This document shows positions 36,430-46,100 of a stretch of 64,000 bases of DNA, piece by piece. Position numbers and translations under genes: made by a program. The stretch spans positions 1-64,000 of the forward strand of contig JABUFC010000003.1 in the NCBI GenBank assembly GCA_013314715.1. The letters are read 5' to 3'. This DNA is from Bacteroidales bacterium. Lineage in GTDB: Bacteria; Bacteroidota; Bacteroidia; Bacteroidales; GWA2-32-17. The notes under the pieces were generated by a model that was not told the origin of the DNA, did not search any database, and saw only the letters and a program-made list of their open reading frames with translations. How positions within the stretch are numbered: the first letter of the stretch is position 1; every line of letters starts with the position of its first letter.

Positions 36430-37170
36430 CTATATTTTTTTTGCTAATTGATAGAAGGCTTTTAAGCCTTCTATTTTTTTTTCATCAAAATGAAAGCTTA
36501 TGTTAAAGTTTAAGTATTCATATAATGCTTGGTTAAAATTTGTATATTGAACCAAACTTTCTTTTTTATGTTCAACACCCCATTTTAAAGAGTCAATAAA
36601 TTTTTTTAACCATTGATGGTCTATTGGGCTAGTTTTTACCCAGTAAGCAAAAACAAAAGGTAAATTGGTGAAAGCGACCCATGCTTGTGCTAAATCTGTT
36701 TTAAACAAAAATTTGTTTTCTAAGTATAACGCTCTATCGCCAATAATGAGTCCTGCTGTATTGCCGTTTATTTCTTGTTCAAAATCACTTTGAGTTGCAA
36801 TAAAAGTTACTTCTTTTTTCCAAAAGTAATGAAATAATATTTTTAGTAGTTTGATAGATGTAGTCGATTGATAATCGAGAAGAATTGTTTTTATGTTTTC
36901 AATGGGCACTTGCGAAAACAACATAACCGACCTTACGTTTTGAGTAGCGCCAATACAATAGCCTGGTATTGTAATTGATTCGTCAAAATCTGAAATAGCT
37001 CCAGAGGGCATCAAAACAACTTCTGCTTCTTTATTATGAAAAGCTCGTGAGCATAAAGATGGGTATATTTTGTTTAAACTAAATTCATGAGGGTTAAATA
37101 TACCCGATTGTTCAATTCCATAGATAAATGGATATGTATTAATATACGATACAGCAGCAATTTTATTCAT
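36430..37170 (-). CDS. mqnA: Chorismate dehydratase MqnA (futalosine menaquinone pathway)
   Basis: A 246-residue periplasmic-binding-protein-like enzyme with the family start 'KIAAVSYINTYPFIYGI', the 'EVVLMPSGAI' strand, 'IGATQNVRSVMLFSQ' and 'AWVAFTNLPFVFAYWV' near residue 165. MqnA converts chorismate to 3-[(1-carboxyvinyl)oxy]benzoate, the first step of the futalosine route. MqnD has a similar fold, but the short 'VSYxNTxPF' start favours MqnA. It overlaps the CysZ-like gene by 8 bases. Its last codons contain a perfect hairpin that probably terminates azoR (see 36451). Confidence 0.88.
   Translation of the reverse strand: MNKIAAVSYINTYPFIYGIEQSGIFNPHEFSLNKIYPSLCSRAFHNKEAEVVLMPSGAISDFDESITIPGYCIGATQNVRSVMLFSQVPIENIKTILLDYQSTTSIKLLKILFHYFWKKEVTFIATQSDFEQEINGNTAGLIIGDRALYLENKFLFKTDLAQAWVAFTNLPFVFAYWVKTSPIDHQWLKKFIDSLKWGVEHKKESLVQYTNFNQALYEYLNFNISFHFDEKKIEGLKAFYQLAKKI
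36451..36482 (+). terminator. azoR terminator embedded in the mqnA coding sequence
   Basis: ATAGAAGGCTT (36451-36461) and AAGCCTTCTAT (36464-36474) form a perfect 11-base-pair inverted repeat followed by eight T (36475-36482). It lies 26 bases after the azoR stop and wholly within mqnA, where it encodes part of 'KKIEGLKAFYQLA'. Confidence 0.88.
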
Positions 37171-37948
37171 TTAAAACAATGTTTTCGACCGAGAAGGTAG
37201 CAGCAACAACTAAGAAAATTGCAACAAATGGCGCCAAAAAATTGCCCAATACGGGTATGATATAAGCTAAATAAAACAACATGCCTAAACCTAATGCTAA
37301 TCCTTTATTTTTACGTATAATGGCGATGCTTTGTGCAATTGATAGGCCTTTACGCTCAAATGAATAATCGAGAAAAGAAAATCCAAAAAAATATGCATTG
37401 ATAAAGAAAATAATAATGGCTGCAAAAGGCGAAAGTATCCAACCAATGATAGGGATAAAACTTAAAATTAGCACAAGTATTGTAAGTAATAGTTGAATAC
37501 CCATGTTTCGTATAGAAAGTAACAAACTCCGTCCAACTTGTTGCATCCAAATGCTTACAGAAAAAGGATAAGTTTTGTTGTTAGTAATTTTTTCGGTTTT
37601 CTCAGATATATATGACAATAGAGGAGATAAGATTATTAAAATAATGTAACCACTTAAAAAGAAAAAAATAAAGAAAAACAGTAATTTGAAAAGTATAAAC
37701 AAAATGCCACGCAGCAAGTAACTTAATAGGTTATAAAACCATCCACTGTCTGAGTTGTTTTGAAGCTGACTTAAAAAGTGATTCGAAATATAATGATAAG
37801 TTGAGTCGCCAATTAATACAGTAATGATAAACAATAAGATAAACAACAATAAAGGGACAAACAAAAATACTCCAAAATGTTTAAAAGTAAACGGGATTGC
37901 TTTAAAAAATGAGTCTATGCTTTTAGAAATTCCATCGAATAGGCTCAT
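37163..37948 (-). CDS. CysZ-like (EI24 domain) membrane protein
   Basis: A 261-residue polytopic protein with the EI24/CysZ layout: a start 'LFDGISKSIDSFFKAIPFTF', hydrophobic segments at about 24-45, 70-100, 150-190 and 210-250, and 'FGFSFLDYSFERKGLSIAQS' before the last pair, as in CysZ. E. coli CysZ is a sulfate transporter; the role in Bacteroidota is not established and no sulfate genes are near. It lies 3 bases after yidC and overlaps mqnA by 8 bases, suggesting one transcript yidC-cysZ-mqnA. Confidence 0.85.
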   Translation of the reverse strand: MSLFDGISKSIDSFFKAIPFTFKHFGVFLFVPLLLFILLFIITVLIGDSTYHYISNHFLSQLQNNSDSGWFYNLLSYLLRGILFILFKLLFFFIFFFLSGYIILIILSPLLSYISEKTEKITNNKTYPFSVSIWMQQVGRSLLLSIRNMGIQLLLTILVLILSFIPIIGWILSPFAAIIIFFINAYFFGFSFLDYSFERKGLSIAQSIAIIRKNKGLALGLGMLFYLAYIIPVLGNFLAPFVAIFLVVAATFSVENIVLNE

Positions 37949-37951
37949 ATA

Positions 37952-39826
37952 TTATCGTTTTTTATTCATTTGTTGACGTTGACGAGCCATTTCTTCTAAT
38001 CGTTCTTGAAAGCGACTTTTTTTAACAGGTTTCTTTTTGTTTTCGTTTATTTGTGCTAATAGTTTTTCTTCATTAACAAAGCGACGTATAAGATACATTT
38101 GTCCAAATGTAATAACATTGGCTAAAAAGTAATAGTAGCTTAAACCAGCAGAATAGTTGTTGAAAATAAATAAGAACATAATCGGCATCATGTATGAAAT
38201 AATTTTCATGCTGGGCATGGCAGTATTTTGAGGATTTAATTTATTTTGTTGATAAGTATAAATAATAGTGCTTATAGTCATTAGTAAGCAGAAAAGGCTC
38301 ATGTGGTCGCCATAGAAGGGAACGTTAAAGCCAAAATCCCAAATTGAATCATATGACGATAAATCGGTTGCCCATAAAAAGGGTTGTTGTCTTAATTCAA
38401 ACGATGTAGGAAAGAATTTAAACATTGCAAATAATATAGGTAATTGGAGCAGCATGGGTAAGCAGCCACCCATAGGATTAACGCCTGCTTTTTTATATAG
38501 TGCCATTGTAGCTTGTTGACGTTCTAGCGGTTTGTCTTTAGGAATTTTGGCATTAATTTCATCTACTTGAGGTTTTAGTACCCTCATTTTGGCGGTTGCT
38601 AAATATGATTTATAGGTTAAAGGGAAAAGTATGATTTTAATGAGAATGGTGAGTAAGAGTATAATAATACCATAACTGCCAATATAATTGTCGAAAAAGT
38701 TGAAAACAGGAATCACAATAAAACGATTAATCCAACCAAATATACCCCATCCAAGTGGAATAAGTTTTTCTAAATCGGGTATATTTTGATCTTTCAGCGT
38801 ATGAAAATGATTGGGACCAAAATAAAATACATAATCTTTCGATTCTAAAGATTTGGCTTCATAACTAAGTGTAAGTTCGGAATTAAATTCTTTTAAAATG
38901 CGAGGGTTAGTACCATTATAAATTTTAGATTCAACGGTTGCGCTCGAAAAGGCTTCTTTTGCCATTAATACTGAGCTAAAAAATTGTTGTTTATAGGCAA
39001 CCCATTTAACTTTTGTAGTTAAGTCTTCTTTTGAGTCGCTTGTTTCGCTTAAGTAATCTACTTCATCTGCGTCGTATTTATAGTAAATAGTAGAATTTGA
39101 TTTTTCAAAGTCAGCATTTTTTTCAAATTGATGTGCATACATTTTCCAGTCTAAGACCATGTAATCGAGCTTGTTGCCGGTTATTTCGTTAAAGTTCTTA
39201 GATTGTATTGTAAAATTGAGTTTGTACGAATTGGGTTCTAGTTGGTAAATAAAATCGATATATTTATTAGAATCGGCTTCTAAACGGAACGTTATTTTTT
39301 GAGCTTTGTCTTTAACTTCAATTATCGAATCGTTGGTTAACGCTTTAAAATAAAAGTTTTGTGTTTGAATATTACGGTTTTGAGCAAAAAAGTTTAATCC
39401 AAAAATAGTTGAATCGCCTTGCCATAAAATAATTGGAAGTGAGTCGTATGTTTTATATTCTTTTAGAATTATTTGATAAGGGCATCCTCCCTTATTGGTA
39501 AATATTATCTTGAGTTTATTATTTTCGAGTGTATAGAGTGTTGTGTCGCCTAAAGCTGCTTTGCTTAGCAAACCATATTTTTCTGTTAATTCTTTTTTTA
39601 AAAGTGTGTCGGGTTTTGAAATAGTGTCAGTAGCTTTGAATTCTTGGTTAAGAAGTGTTTGTTTTTTTTGAGCCACTTGAGCCAACGAATCTTTAATAAC
39701 TTGCTCAATGGAATCTTTTCGATGTTGTGCTTTTGCTAGTTCTTCTTCCGAAGGTTTATTTATAATTCCAAATACAACAAAAATAGCAAAAATTAAGAAA
39801 ATTCCTATAATGGTATTTCTATCCAT
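37952..39826 (-). CDS. yidC: Membrane protein insertase YidC
   Basis: A 624-residue protein with an N-terminal TM helix ('NTIIGIFLIFAIFVVFGII'), a large periplasmic domain (about 60-340) and the five-helix core (about 370-590) with 'YGIIILLLTILIKIILFPLT', 'SYLATAKMRVLKPQVDEINA', 'GVNPMGGCLPMLLQLPILFA' and the C-terminal basic tail KKPVKKSRFQERLEEMARQR. It inserts and folds inner-membrane proteins with or without SecYEG. The membrane-groove Arg is probably the one in 'YKSYLATAKMR'. A consensus promoter lies 22 bases upstream of the start. First gene of the yidC-cysZ-mqnA unit. Confidence 0.98.
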   Translation of the reverse strand: MDRNTIIGIFLIFAIFVVFGIINKPSEEELAKAQHRKDSIEQVIKDSLAQVAQKKQTLLNQEFKATDTISKPDTLLKKELTEKYGLLSKAALGDTTLYTLENNKLKIIFTNKGGCPYQIILKEYKTYDSLPIILWQGDSTIFGLNFFAQNRNIQTQNFYFKALTNDSIIEVKDKAQKITFRLEADSNKYIDFIYQLEPNSYKLNFTIQSKNFNEITGNKLDYMVLDWKMYAHQFEKNADFEKSNSTIYYKYDADEVDYLSETSDSKEDLTTKVKWVAYKQQFFSSVLMAKEAFSSATVESKIYNGTNPRILKEFNSELTLSYEAKSLESKDYVFYFGPNHFHTLKDQNIPDLEKLIPLGWGIFGWINRFIVIPVFNFFDNYIGSYGIIILLLTILIKIILFPLTYKSYLATAKMRVLKPQVDEINAKIPKDKPLERQQATMALYKKAGVNPMGGCLPMLLQLPILFAMFKFFPTSFELRQQPFLWATDLSSYDSIWDFGFNVPFYGDHMSLFCLLMTISTIIYTYQQNKLNPQNTAMPSMKIISYMMPIMFLFIFNNYSAGLSYYYFLANVITFGQMYLIRRFVNEEKLLAQINENKKKPVKKSRFQERLEEMARQRQQMNKKR

Positions 39827-39847
39827 AGATACGTTTTTTTAAGAGGG

Positions 39848-39878
39848 CAAACGTACGCAATTATTTGCTATTTTCAAA
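39848..39878 (-). promoter_or_regulatory. Consensus promoter of yidC-cysZ-mqnA
   Basis: On the minus strand, TTTG (39878-39875), 19 bases, then TACGTTTG (39855-39848), exact matches to both consensus elements. The -7 element is identical to that of the TPR-ribH operon. Confidence 0.85.
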
Positions 39879-39974
39879 ATGGTTTCTTAAGAATAGTTTT
39901 GAACTTATTATTAACGATTAGAGGATTCTTTTTTTTATCTAACATTTTATGTATTTTTACAAAAACAATATTTT

Positions 39975-41261
39975 ATGGGATATATAGCACAAATTCATGC
40001 AAGACAAATCTTAGATTCGAGGGGTATTCCAACTATCGAAGCCGAAGTTTATACCGATAGAGGTATTATAGCACGAGCTAGTGTGCCCAGCGGTAGTAGC
40101 AATGGAAAATATGAAGCTTCTGAATTACGTGATCAGGATAAAGGTCGTTTTTTAGGAAAAGGTGTTACAAAGGCTATTTATAATATAAATAAAGCCATAA
40201 ACGATGAGTTAAAAGGGCAGTATATAACCAATCAGGTGGCAATAGATATGATAATGAACCAGCTAGATGGTACCGACAATAAATCCAATCTAGGGGCTAA
40301 TGCGATTTTGGCTGTTTCGATGGCTGTTGCACGTGCAGGAGCAATGACCACCAATCAACCGTTATATCGTTATTTGGGAGGTGTAAATGCCAATATGTTA
40401 CCTATTCCTATGTTGAATATGATTTCGGGTGGAGTTAATGCCAATAACGATATTGATATTCAAGATATAATGATTTTACCGCTTACCGCTAATACTTTTA
40501 CAGATGCTTATCGGGTGGGGGTAGAAATTTATTTTTATTTACAAGAATTATTGCAAAAAGAAGGTTATTGGTTGCAAGTATCGCTCGATGGCGGACTCGC
40601 TCCTAATCTTGAGTCAAATGAAAAAGCATTGGATTTAGTAGTAGAAGCTATAAAAAAATCAAACCATAAACCAGGCGAAGATGTCGCTATTGCACTCGAT
40701 TTTGCAGCTAGTCATTTTTATCAAGCTGAAAACGATTCCTATAAATTAAAAAAGGAAAATCGCGTTTTAAATAAACAAGAATGGTTAAAATATTGCATTG
40801 AGCTTATAAAGAAATATCCTATCATTGCTATTGAAGACCCTTTAAGTCAAGACGATTGGCAAACATGGAAAGCATTAAGCGATGCCCTTGCTGATAATAT
40901 CCTTTTAATTGGCGACGATTTATTTGTTACCAATACCGAACGTTTTATTCAAGGTATTACTAATAATGTAGCCAATGGCATTTCTATTAAATTAAATCAG
41001 ATTGGCACTGTTACTGAAGCTTTAAATACAATACAACTAGCGACTAATTATGGTTACTATCCGGTAATAAGCCACCGAAGTGGTGAAACCGAAGATACTT
41101 TTATTGCTGAACTTTGTATTGCTACCAATTCTGGTATTTTAAGAAGTGGTGCTCCTTGTAGAATGGAAAGAGTTGCTAAATACAACCAAATACTTCGTAT
41201 TGAAGAAAATTTAGGAGGTTCGTCTAATTATCACGGGCAATTTTTTAAATATCGCAGGTAA
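39975..41261 (+). CDS. Enolase-family protein with substituted active-site residues
   Basis: A 428-residue enolase homologue aligned over its full length. Kept: metal ligands D242, E287, D314; catalytic base K339 ('SIKLNQIG'); H367 ('ISHRSGETED'); loop S42. Changed relative to known enolases: T to N43 in 'PSGSSNGKYEA'; the GG-x-HA His to N155 ('GGVNANND'); the QEF Glu to D164 ('IQDIMI'); the GDEGG Glu to D205, with Asp to L204 ('VSLDGGLAPN'); and the IKTG Lys to R390 ('GILRSGAP'). Family knowledge places these residues at substrate phosphate/carboxylate binding and acid-base catalysis. It is therefore a divergent paralogue with weak, altered or lost enolase activity. UbiD follows 6 bases later. 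A weak -7 element (TATTTTTA) ends 15 bases before the ATG. A standard eno gene probably exists elsewhere. Confidence 0.85.
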   Translation: MGYIAQIHARQILDSRGIPTIEAEVYTDRGIIARASVPSGSSNGKYEASELRDQDKGRFLGKGVTKAIYNINKAINDELKGQYITNQVAIDMIMNQLDGTDNKSNLGANAILAVSMAVARAGAMTTNQPLYRYLGGVNANMLPIPMLNMISGGVNANNDIDIQDIMILPLTANTFTDAYRVGVEIYFYLQELLQKEGYWLQVSLDGGLAPNLESNEKALDLVVEAIKKSNHKPGEDVAIALDFAASHFYQAENDSYKLKKENRVLNKQEWLKYCIELIKKYPIIAIEDPLSQDDWQTWKALSDALADNILLIGDDLFVTNTERFIQGITNNVANGISIKLNQIGTVTEALNTIQLATNYGYYPVISHRSGETEDTFIAELCIATNSGILRSGAPCRMERVAKYNQILRIEENLGGSSNYHGQFFKYRR

Positions 41262-41267
41262 TCTTAT

Positions 41268-43112
41268 ATGCAACATTTTATTGAACTTTTAAGGGGAAAA
41301 GGCGAGTTGATAGAAATATCAGAATATGTAAACCCCGAACTTGAAATAACCGAGATAGTCGATCGTTTATCAAAATCAAATACTAATAAAGCTTTACTTT
41401 TTACAAATAATGGTACTTCATTTCCTTTGCTAATCAATGCTTTTGGTACCGAACAGCGTATAGCATATGCTTTACATGCTAATTCCTTATACGAAGTTGA
41501 AGAAAATATTCAAAGCTTATTTCAAATACTAAAGCCACCAAAAACAATTAAAGATAAGTGGTCATTGATATTAAAATTAGCAAAAATAGGCTCATATATG
41601 CCAAAATTTATTAAACGTAAAGGCAAATGCCAACAGGTTGTGCATTTTAATCCTGATTTGAATATTTTACCTATACTAAAATGTTGGCCACACGATGGAG
41701 GGAAATTTATTACCTTACCGTTAGTACATACTAAAGATGCTATTGATGGTAAAAGAAATGTCGGTATGTATCGTATGCAAGTGTTTTCTAATAATACAAC
41801 AGGCATGCATTGGCATATTCATAAAACGGGGGCTCTACATTTTGATGAATATAAAAAGCAAGGCAAAAAAATACCTGTGGCAGTTTGCTTAGGAGGCGAT
41901 CCTGTTTATACTTATTGTGCAACAGCACCATTACCAGAGGGAATAGATGAGTATATACTTGCTGGTTTATTGCGTAAAAAAAAGGTAAAACTTGTTAGGT
42001 GCCTTACTCAGAATATTGAAGTACCAGAAGATGCCGATATAGTGATAGAAGGTTATATAGACCCAAACGAACCTTTGGCAAACGAAGGACCATTTGGAGA
42101 TCATACCGGTTTTTATTCATTAACTGGGTTATATCCAATATTTCATATAACGGCTATAACTCATAAAAAAGATGCTATTTATCCTGCTACTATTGTAGGC
42201 ATTCCACCTCAAGAAGATTACGGGTTTATTAAAGCATCGGAGCGTATTTTTTTACAATTTCTAAAAAATACTTTATTGCCCGAAATTATTGATATGCGAA
42301 TGCCAGCATATGGAGTAGCTCATAATTTGGTACTAACTCAAATAAAACCACGTTATCCTCAACACGCTGCAAAAGTTGCTCATGCATTGTGGGGGATAGG
42401 TCAAATGATGCTTAATAAAATATTAATTATTACCAATGAACCAATAGATTTACCTGAAAAGTTGTTTAAAAAAATAATAACTTTAGAAAGTTGGGCAGAT
42501 AGAATTCAATTGTCATTTGGACCTTTAGATGTTCTTGAACATTCGGGCTTAAAGCCAACCGAAGGAGGAAAAATGTTTTTCGATGCGGTATTCAATCATT
42601 CAACTCAGTTTACAGAAAATATGAATATTGAAAATATTGTTTTTAGTTATAAGCCTATTTATACTAACTTTTTAAGCTATGGAATTTTGATTTTATTTGT
42701 TGAACCCGAATTTGATGTTTTTAAACATTCTATATTTAATGAATTAAAACAAATAAATCGTAAAGAAGTTAGAGTTTTTTTAGTTGATAAAAATCTCGAA
42801 GGGCTCGATTGGTCATATATTGCATGGCATTTTATGGCCAATTTCGATCCTTCTGTCGATTTTAATATAATAGAAAATAAAATTTTAATATTTAATGGAT
42901 CAATAAAAATAAATAATCAAAGAATAACACCAAATACTACTATAAGCAATAAAGAAACTATTGATATAATAGACAAAAAATGGTCATCTTTGCTTCCATT
43001 ATCATTTATAAAATCTCCTTCATTAATACTTAAAAAGCTTAACTATGGAGATGGATATTTAGCAAGTTTAAATAAAAATGAAAGTAACCATAATTCTGAA
43101 TTAAAAAAATAA
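41268..43112 (+). CDS. UbiD-family decarboxylase (menaquinone-type)
   Basis: A 614-residue UbiD homologue of the long Bacteroidota type. It carries 'NVGMYRMQVFSNNTTGMHWH', 'VAVCLGGDPVYTYCATAPLP', 'ANEGPFGDHTGFYS' (prenylated-FMN site Glu/Asp region, about residues 277-290) and 'YPATIVGIPPQEDYG'. The last 120 residues are less conserved. UbiD enzymes decarboxylate aromatic acids with prenylated FMN from UbiX. In genomes using the futalosine route, such a protein fits the late decarboxylase MqnL, and mqnA lies 4 kb away. It is probably co-transcribed with the enolase-like gene (6-base gap). Substrate not proven. Confidence 0.88.
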   Translation: MQHFIELLRGKGELIEISEYVNPELEITEIVDRLSKSNTNKALLFTNNGTSFPLLINAFGTEQRIAYALHANSLYEVEENIQSLFQILKPPKTIKDKWSLILKLAKIGSYMPKFIKRKGKCQQVVHFNPDLNILPILKCWPHDGGKFITLPLVHTKDAIDGKRNVGMYRMQVFSNNTTGMHWHIHKTGALHFDEYKKQGKKIPVAVCLGGDPVYTYCATAPLPEGIDEYILAGLLRKKKVKLVRCLTQNIEVPEDADIVIEGYIDPNEPLANEGPFGDHTGFYSLTGLYPIFHITAITHKKDAIYPATIVGIPPQEDYGFIKASERIFLQFLKNTLLPEIIDMRMPAYGVAHNLVLTQIKPRYPQHAAKVAHALWGIGQMMLNKILIITNEPIDLPEKLFKKIITLESWADRIQLSFGPLDVLEHSGLKPTEGGKMFFDAVFNHSTQFTENMNIENIVFSYKPIYTNFLSYGILILFVEPEFDVFKHSIFNELKQINRKEVRVFLVDKNLEGLDWSYIAWHFMANFDPSVDFNIIENKILIFNGSIKINNQRITPNTTISNKETIDIIDKKWSSLLPLSFIKSPSLILKKLNYGDGYLASLNKNESNHNSELKK

Positions 43113-43146
43113 CTATTTTAGCATAGAAATTTGTGAGTACTATTGA

Positions 43147-46100
43147 ATGAAAATTTGTTGTTATATTTTATTGATATGTTGGCTATTAGCGGTATCTTCT
43201 TATGCTCAAAATAATGGTTATTCGTATGAGTATTATACTGTAGATAGGGGACTGTCTCAAAGTTCTGTTAATTGTATATATCAAGATAAAAAAGGTTTTT
43301 TATGGATTGGTACGCAAGATGGCTTAAATATGTTTGATGGATATAGTTTCACTGTTTATCAACATAATCCGCTCGATACCAATACCATATCAGCAAACTG
43401 GGTATATTCTATCGACGAAGACGATAACGGCATTATTTGGGTTGGAACACAAAATGGATTGAATGCTTTTAATCCTAAAACAAATCAATTTAAACATTAC
43501 TCAACATCAAAAAAAGCCAATGTAAACGAAGAAATATTTGCTGTCTTAGTTGGTAGTGATGGTTTTATTTGGTTTAAAACATCGCAAACGCTTTATAAAC
43601 TAGATCCAACAACAAATAAAATTGATAAATTCGATTTACCTCAGGATTTTTTTATAAATAACAAATCAGATAAAGGATTTCCAATATTGGAAGATGACGA
43701 AGGTATTTGGTTAGGCGCAGCCAATGGTTTGTTCTACTTTATTAAAAAATTAGAAGTATTTAAACCTTACAAGCATATCGAAGAAGATCCCAATTCTTTA
43801 TCAAATAATTTTATTACTGGTTTATGCTTTGATGATAATGGAAATTTATGGATAGGAACGCAAAATGGATTAAATAAATTAGATAAAAAAAAGAATCGCT
43901 TTGTTCGTTATTTTTCTGACGAAAAGAATCCAAAACAAGGTCCTTCATCTAATAATATATCATCTGTTTGCAAAAGTAGTAATAATATTTTGTGGATAGG
44001 TACCTTTGGAGGAGGTTTGAGTGCATACGATTTTACAACCAAACAATTTTATCATTATAAACACGAAGATGGAAACAATAATTCATTAGCATACGATTAT
44101 GTTCTATCACTTTATGAAGATCGGTCGCTTAATTTATGGATAGGTTTAGATGCTAATGGATTAAATAAAATTGACTTAAAGCCACAAAAATTTAAAACAT
44201 ATATTTCTTCAAAAGGAAAAGATGGTCTTCACTTTAGTTCAGATAACATTGCATCGGTATATTTAGAAAATGATTCCACTCTTTGGATAGGTACATGGGA
44301 AAATGGCTTAAATATTTTTAATAGAAATGCGAATACAATAAAAATAATCACCACCGAAACAACCCCTGCCATAATTGGTAATAATGTTCATAGTATATAT
44401 GCCGATAGTCATGGCTTAATTTGGATAGGTACTAAATCGGGTATTTCAATATACGATAAAAAAACAAAAAAATTTATTGACTTAGATAATTACTTTAATA
44501 TCGAATTAAATGTTAAACTAAAGGGAGTTAGAATTTACAACATTACCGAAGATTATAAAGGTAATATATGGATTGCTACGCGTAATGGATTGCATCGTTT
44601 TAATTTTGATAGCAAGACAGTGAATACCTTTACTTCGAATTTAAACGATAGCTTATCCTTGTATAACAATACCGTTGTTTGTGTTGCTTGCGATAGAAGT
44701 GGATTTGTTTGGATAGGTACGCAAACAGGCTTAAATCGTTATGACTATAATACCAACAAATGTTTTCGAATAGGATATAATAAATCAAAAAAGCCAATTC
44801 CAGGAACAACAAGAACGTATTATGTGCCAAGTAACCCCTATATATACCATATTATTGAAGATATGTTTGATGAAAATATAATATGGGTTGGAACGGGTTC
44901 TGGACTTGACAAATTTAATAAAAGAGCCAATACATTTGAGTATTATACAATAGATGATGGCTTACCTAATGGAACAATATATGAACTCATACAAGATAAG
45001 AATGGTAATTTGTGGATGAGTACCAACAGAGGACTTGCTTTTTTTGATGTATCTAAGAAATATTTTACTGCCTTCGATCCCGAAGATGGAATTCAAGGTT
45101 TAGAATTTAATAATGGTGCTTCATTTATCGCTTCGAATGGCGAAATATTTTTTGGTGGAATTAACGGCTTAACTAGTTTTAATCCCAATAATCAAAGAAA
45201 CAACCCATTTATTCCGAATGTGGTGTTTACGTATTTTGAAAAAAGCAACTCAAAAGGTAAAAGAACGCATCAAAATTTATACGACGAAAATACAGTAGTA
45301 TTTAGTTATGACGATCATTCAATAACTTTTTGGTTTGCTGCATTAGAATTTACAAACCCCAAAAAGAACTCATTTAAGTATTGGATTGAAGGCTTAATGA
45401 ACGATTGGGTTTATATTGGGAATAAAAATTTTATCGATATTGGTATTCTACCACCGGGTGAATATATACTTCATATTAAAGGTAGCAACAATAATGGTGT
45501 TTGGAATGAACAAGAAGCAAATATTAAAATAATAGTTAAACCTCCACTTTATAAAACTATTTGGGCATTTATTATTTATGCTTTGATTCTGGGAGGCATC
45601 ATTTTCTTATATGTTCGTTCACGAACCAAAAAATTACAAGAGGCCAACGAAGCACTACGCCAAAAGCAGCTTATATCACTCGAAATTGCTCGACAAAAAG
45701 AAGAACTTAGTGTTAAAAACAAAAATATTACCGATAGTATTAATTACGCCAAACGAATTCAGGAAGCCTTACTCCCATCTGAATATCTGTTTAGAAAATT
45801 ATTGCCCGATTCATTTATTTTATATAAACCTCGCGATATCGTTAGTGGCGATTTTTATTGGATAACCGAAAAAGAAAGTAAAATCTTTGTTGCTGCGGTC
45901 GATTGTACAGGACATGGAGTGCCAGGAGCTTTTATGAGTATTATTGGTTATGACTTACTTAAAAATATTACACGCGAACAAAATGTTGAAGACCCTGCCG
46001 AAATACTTAATTTACTTAATTTAGGAGTTGCCGATACTTTTAGTAAGCAATCTACCGATTACGAAATTAAAGACGGTATGGACGTTAGCTTAGTTGTTAT

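Noticed and set aside
39975-41261. Plain annotation as glycolytic enolase
   Set aside because: Several normally invariant catalytic positions are substituted, so the call is kept at family level.
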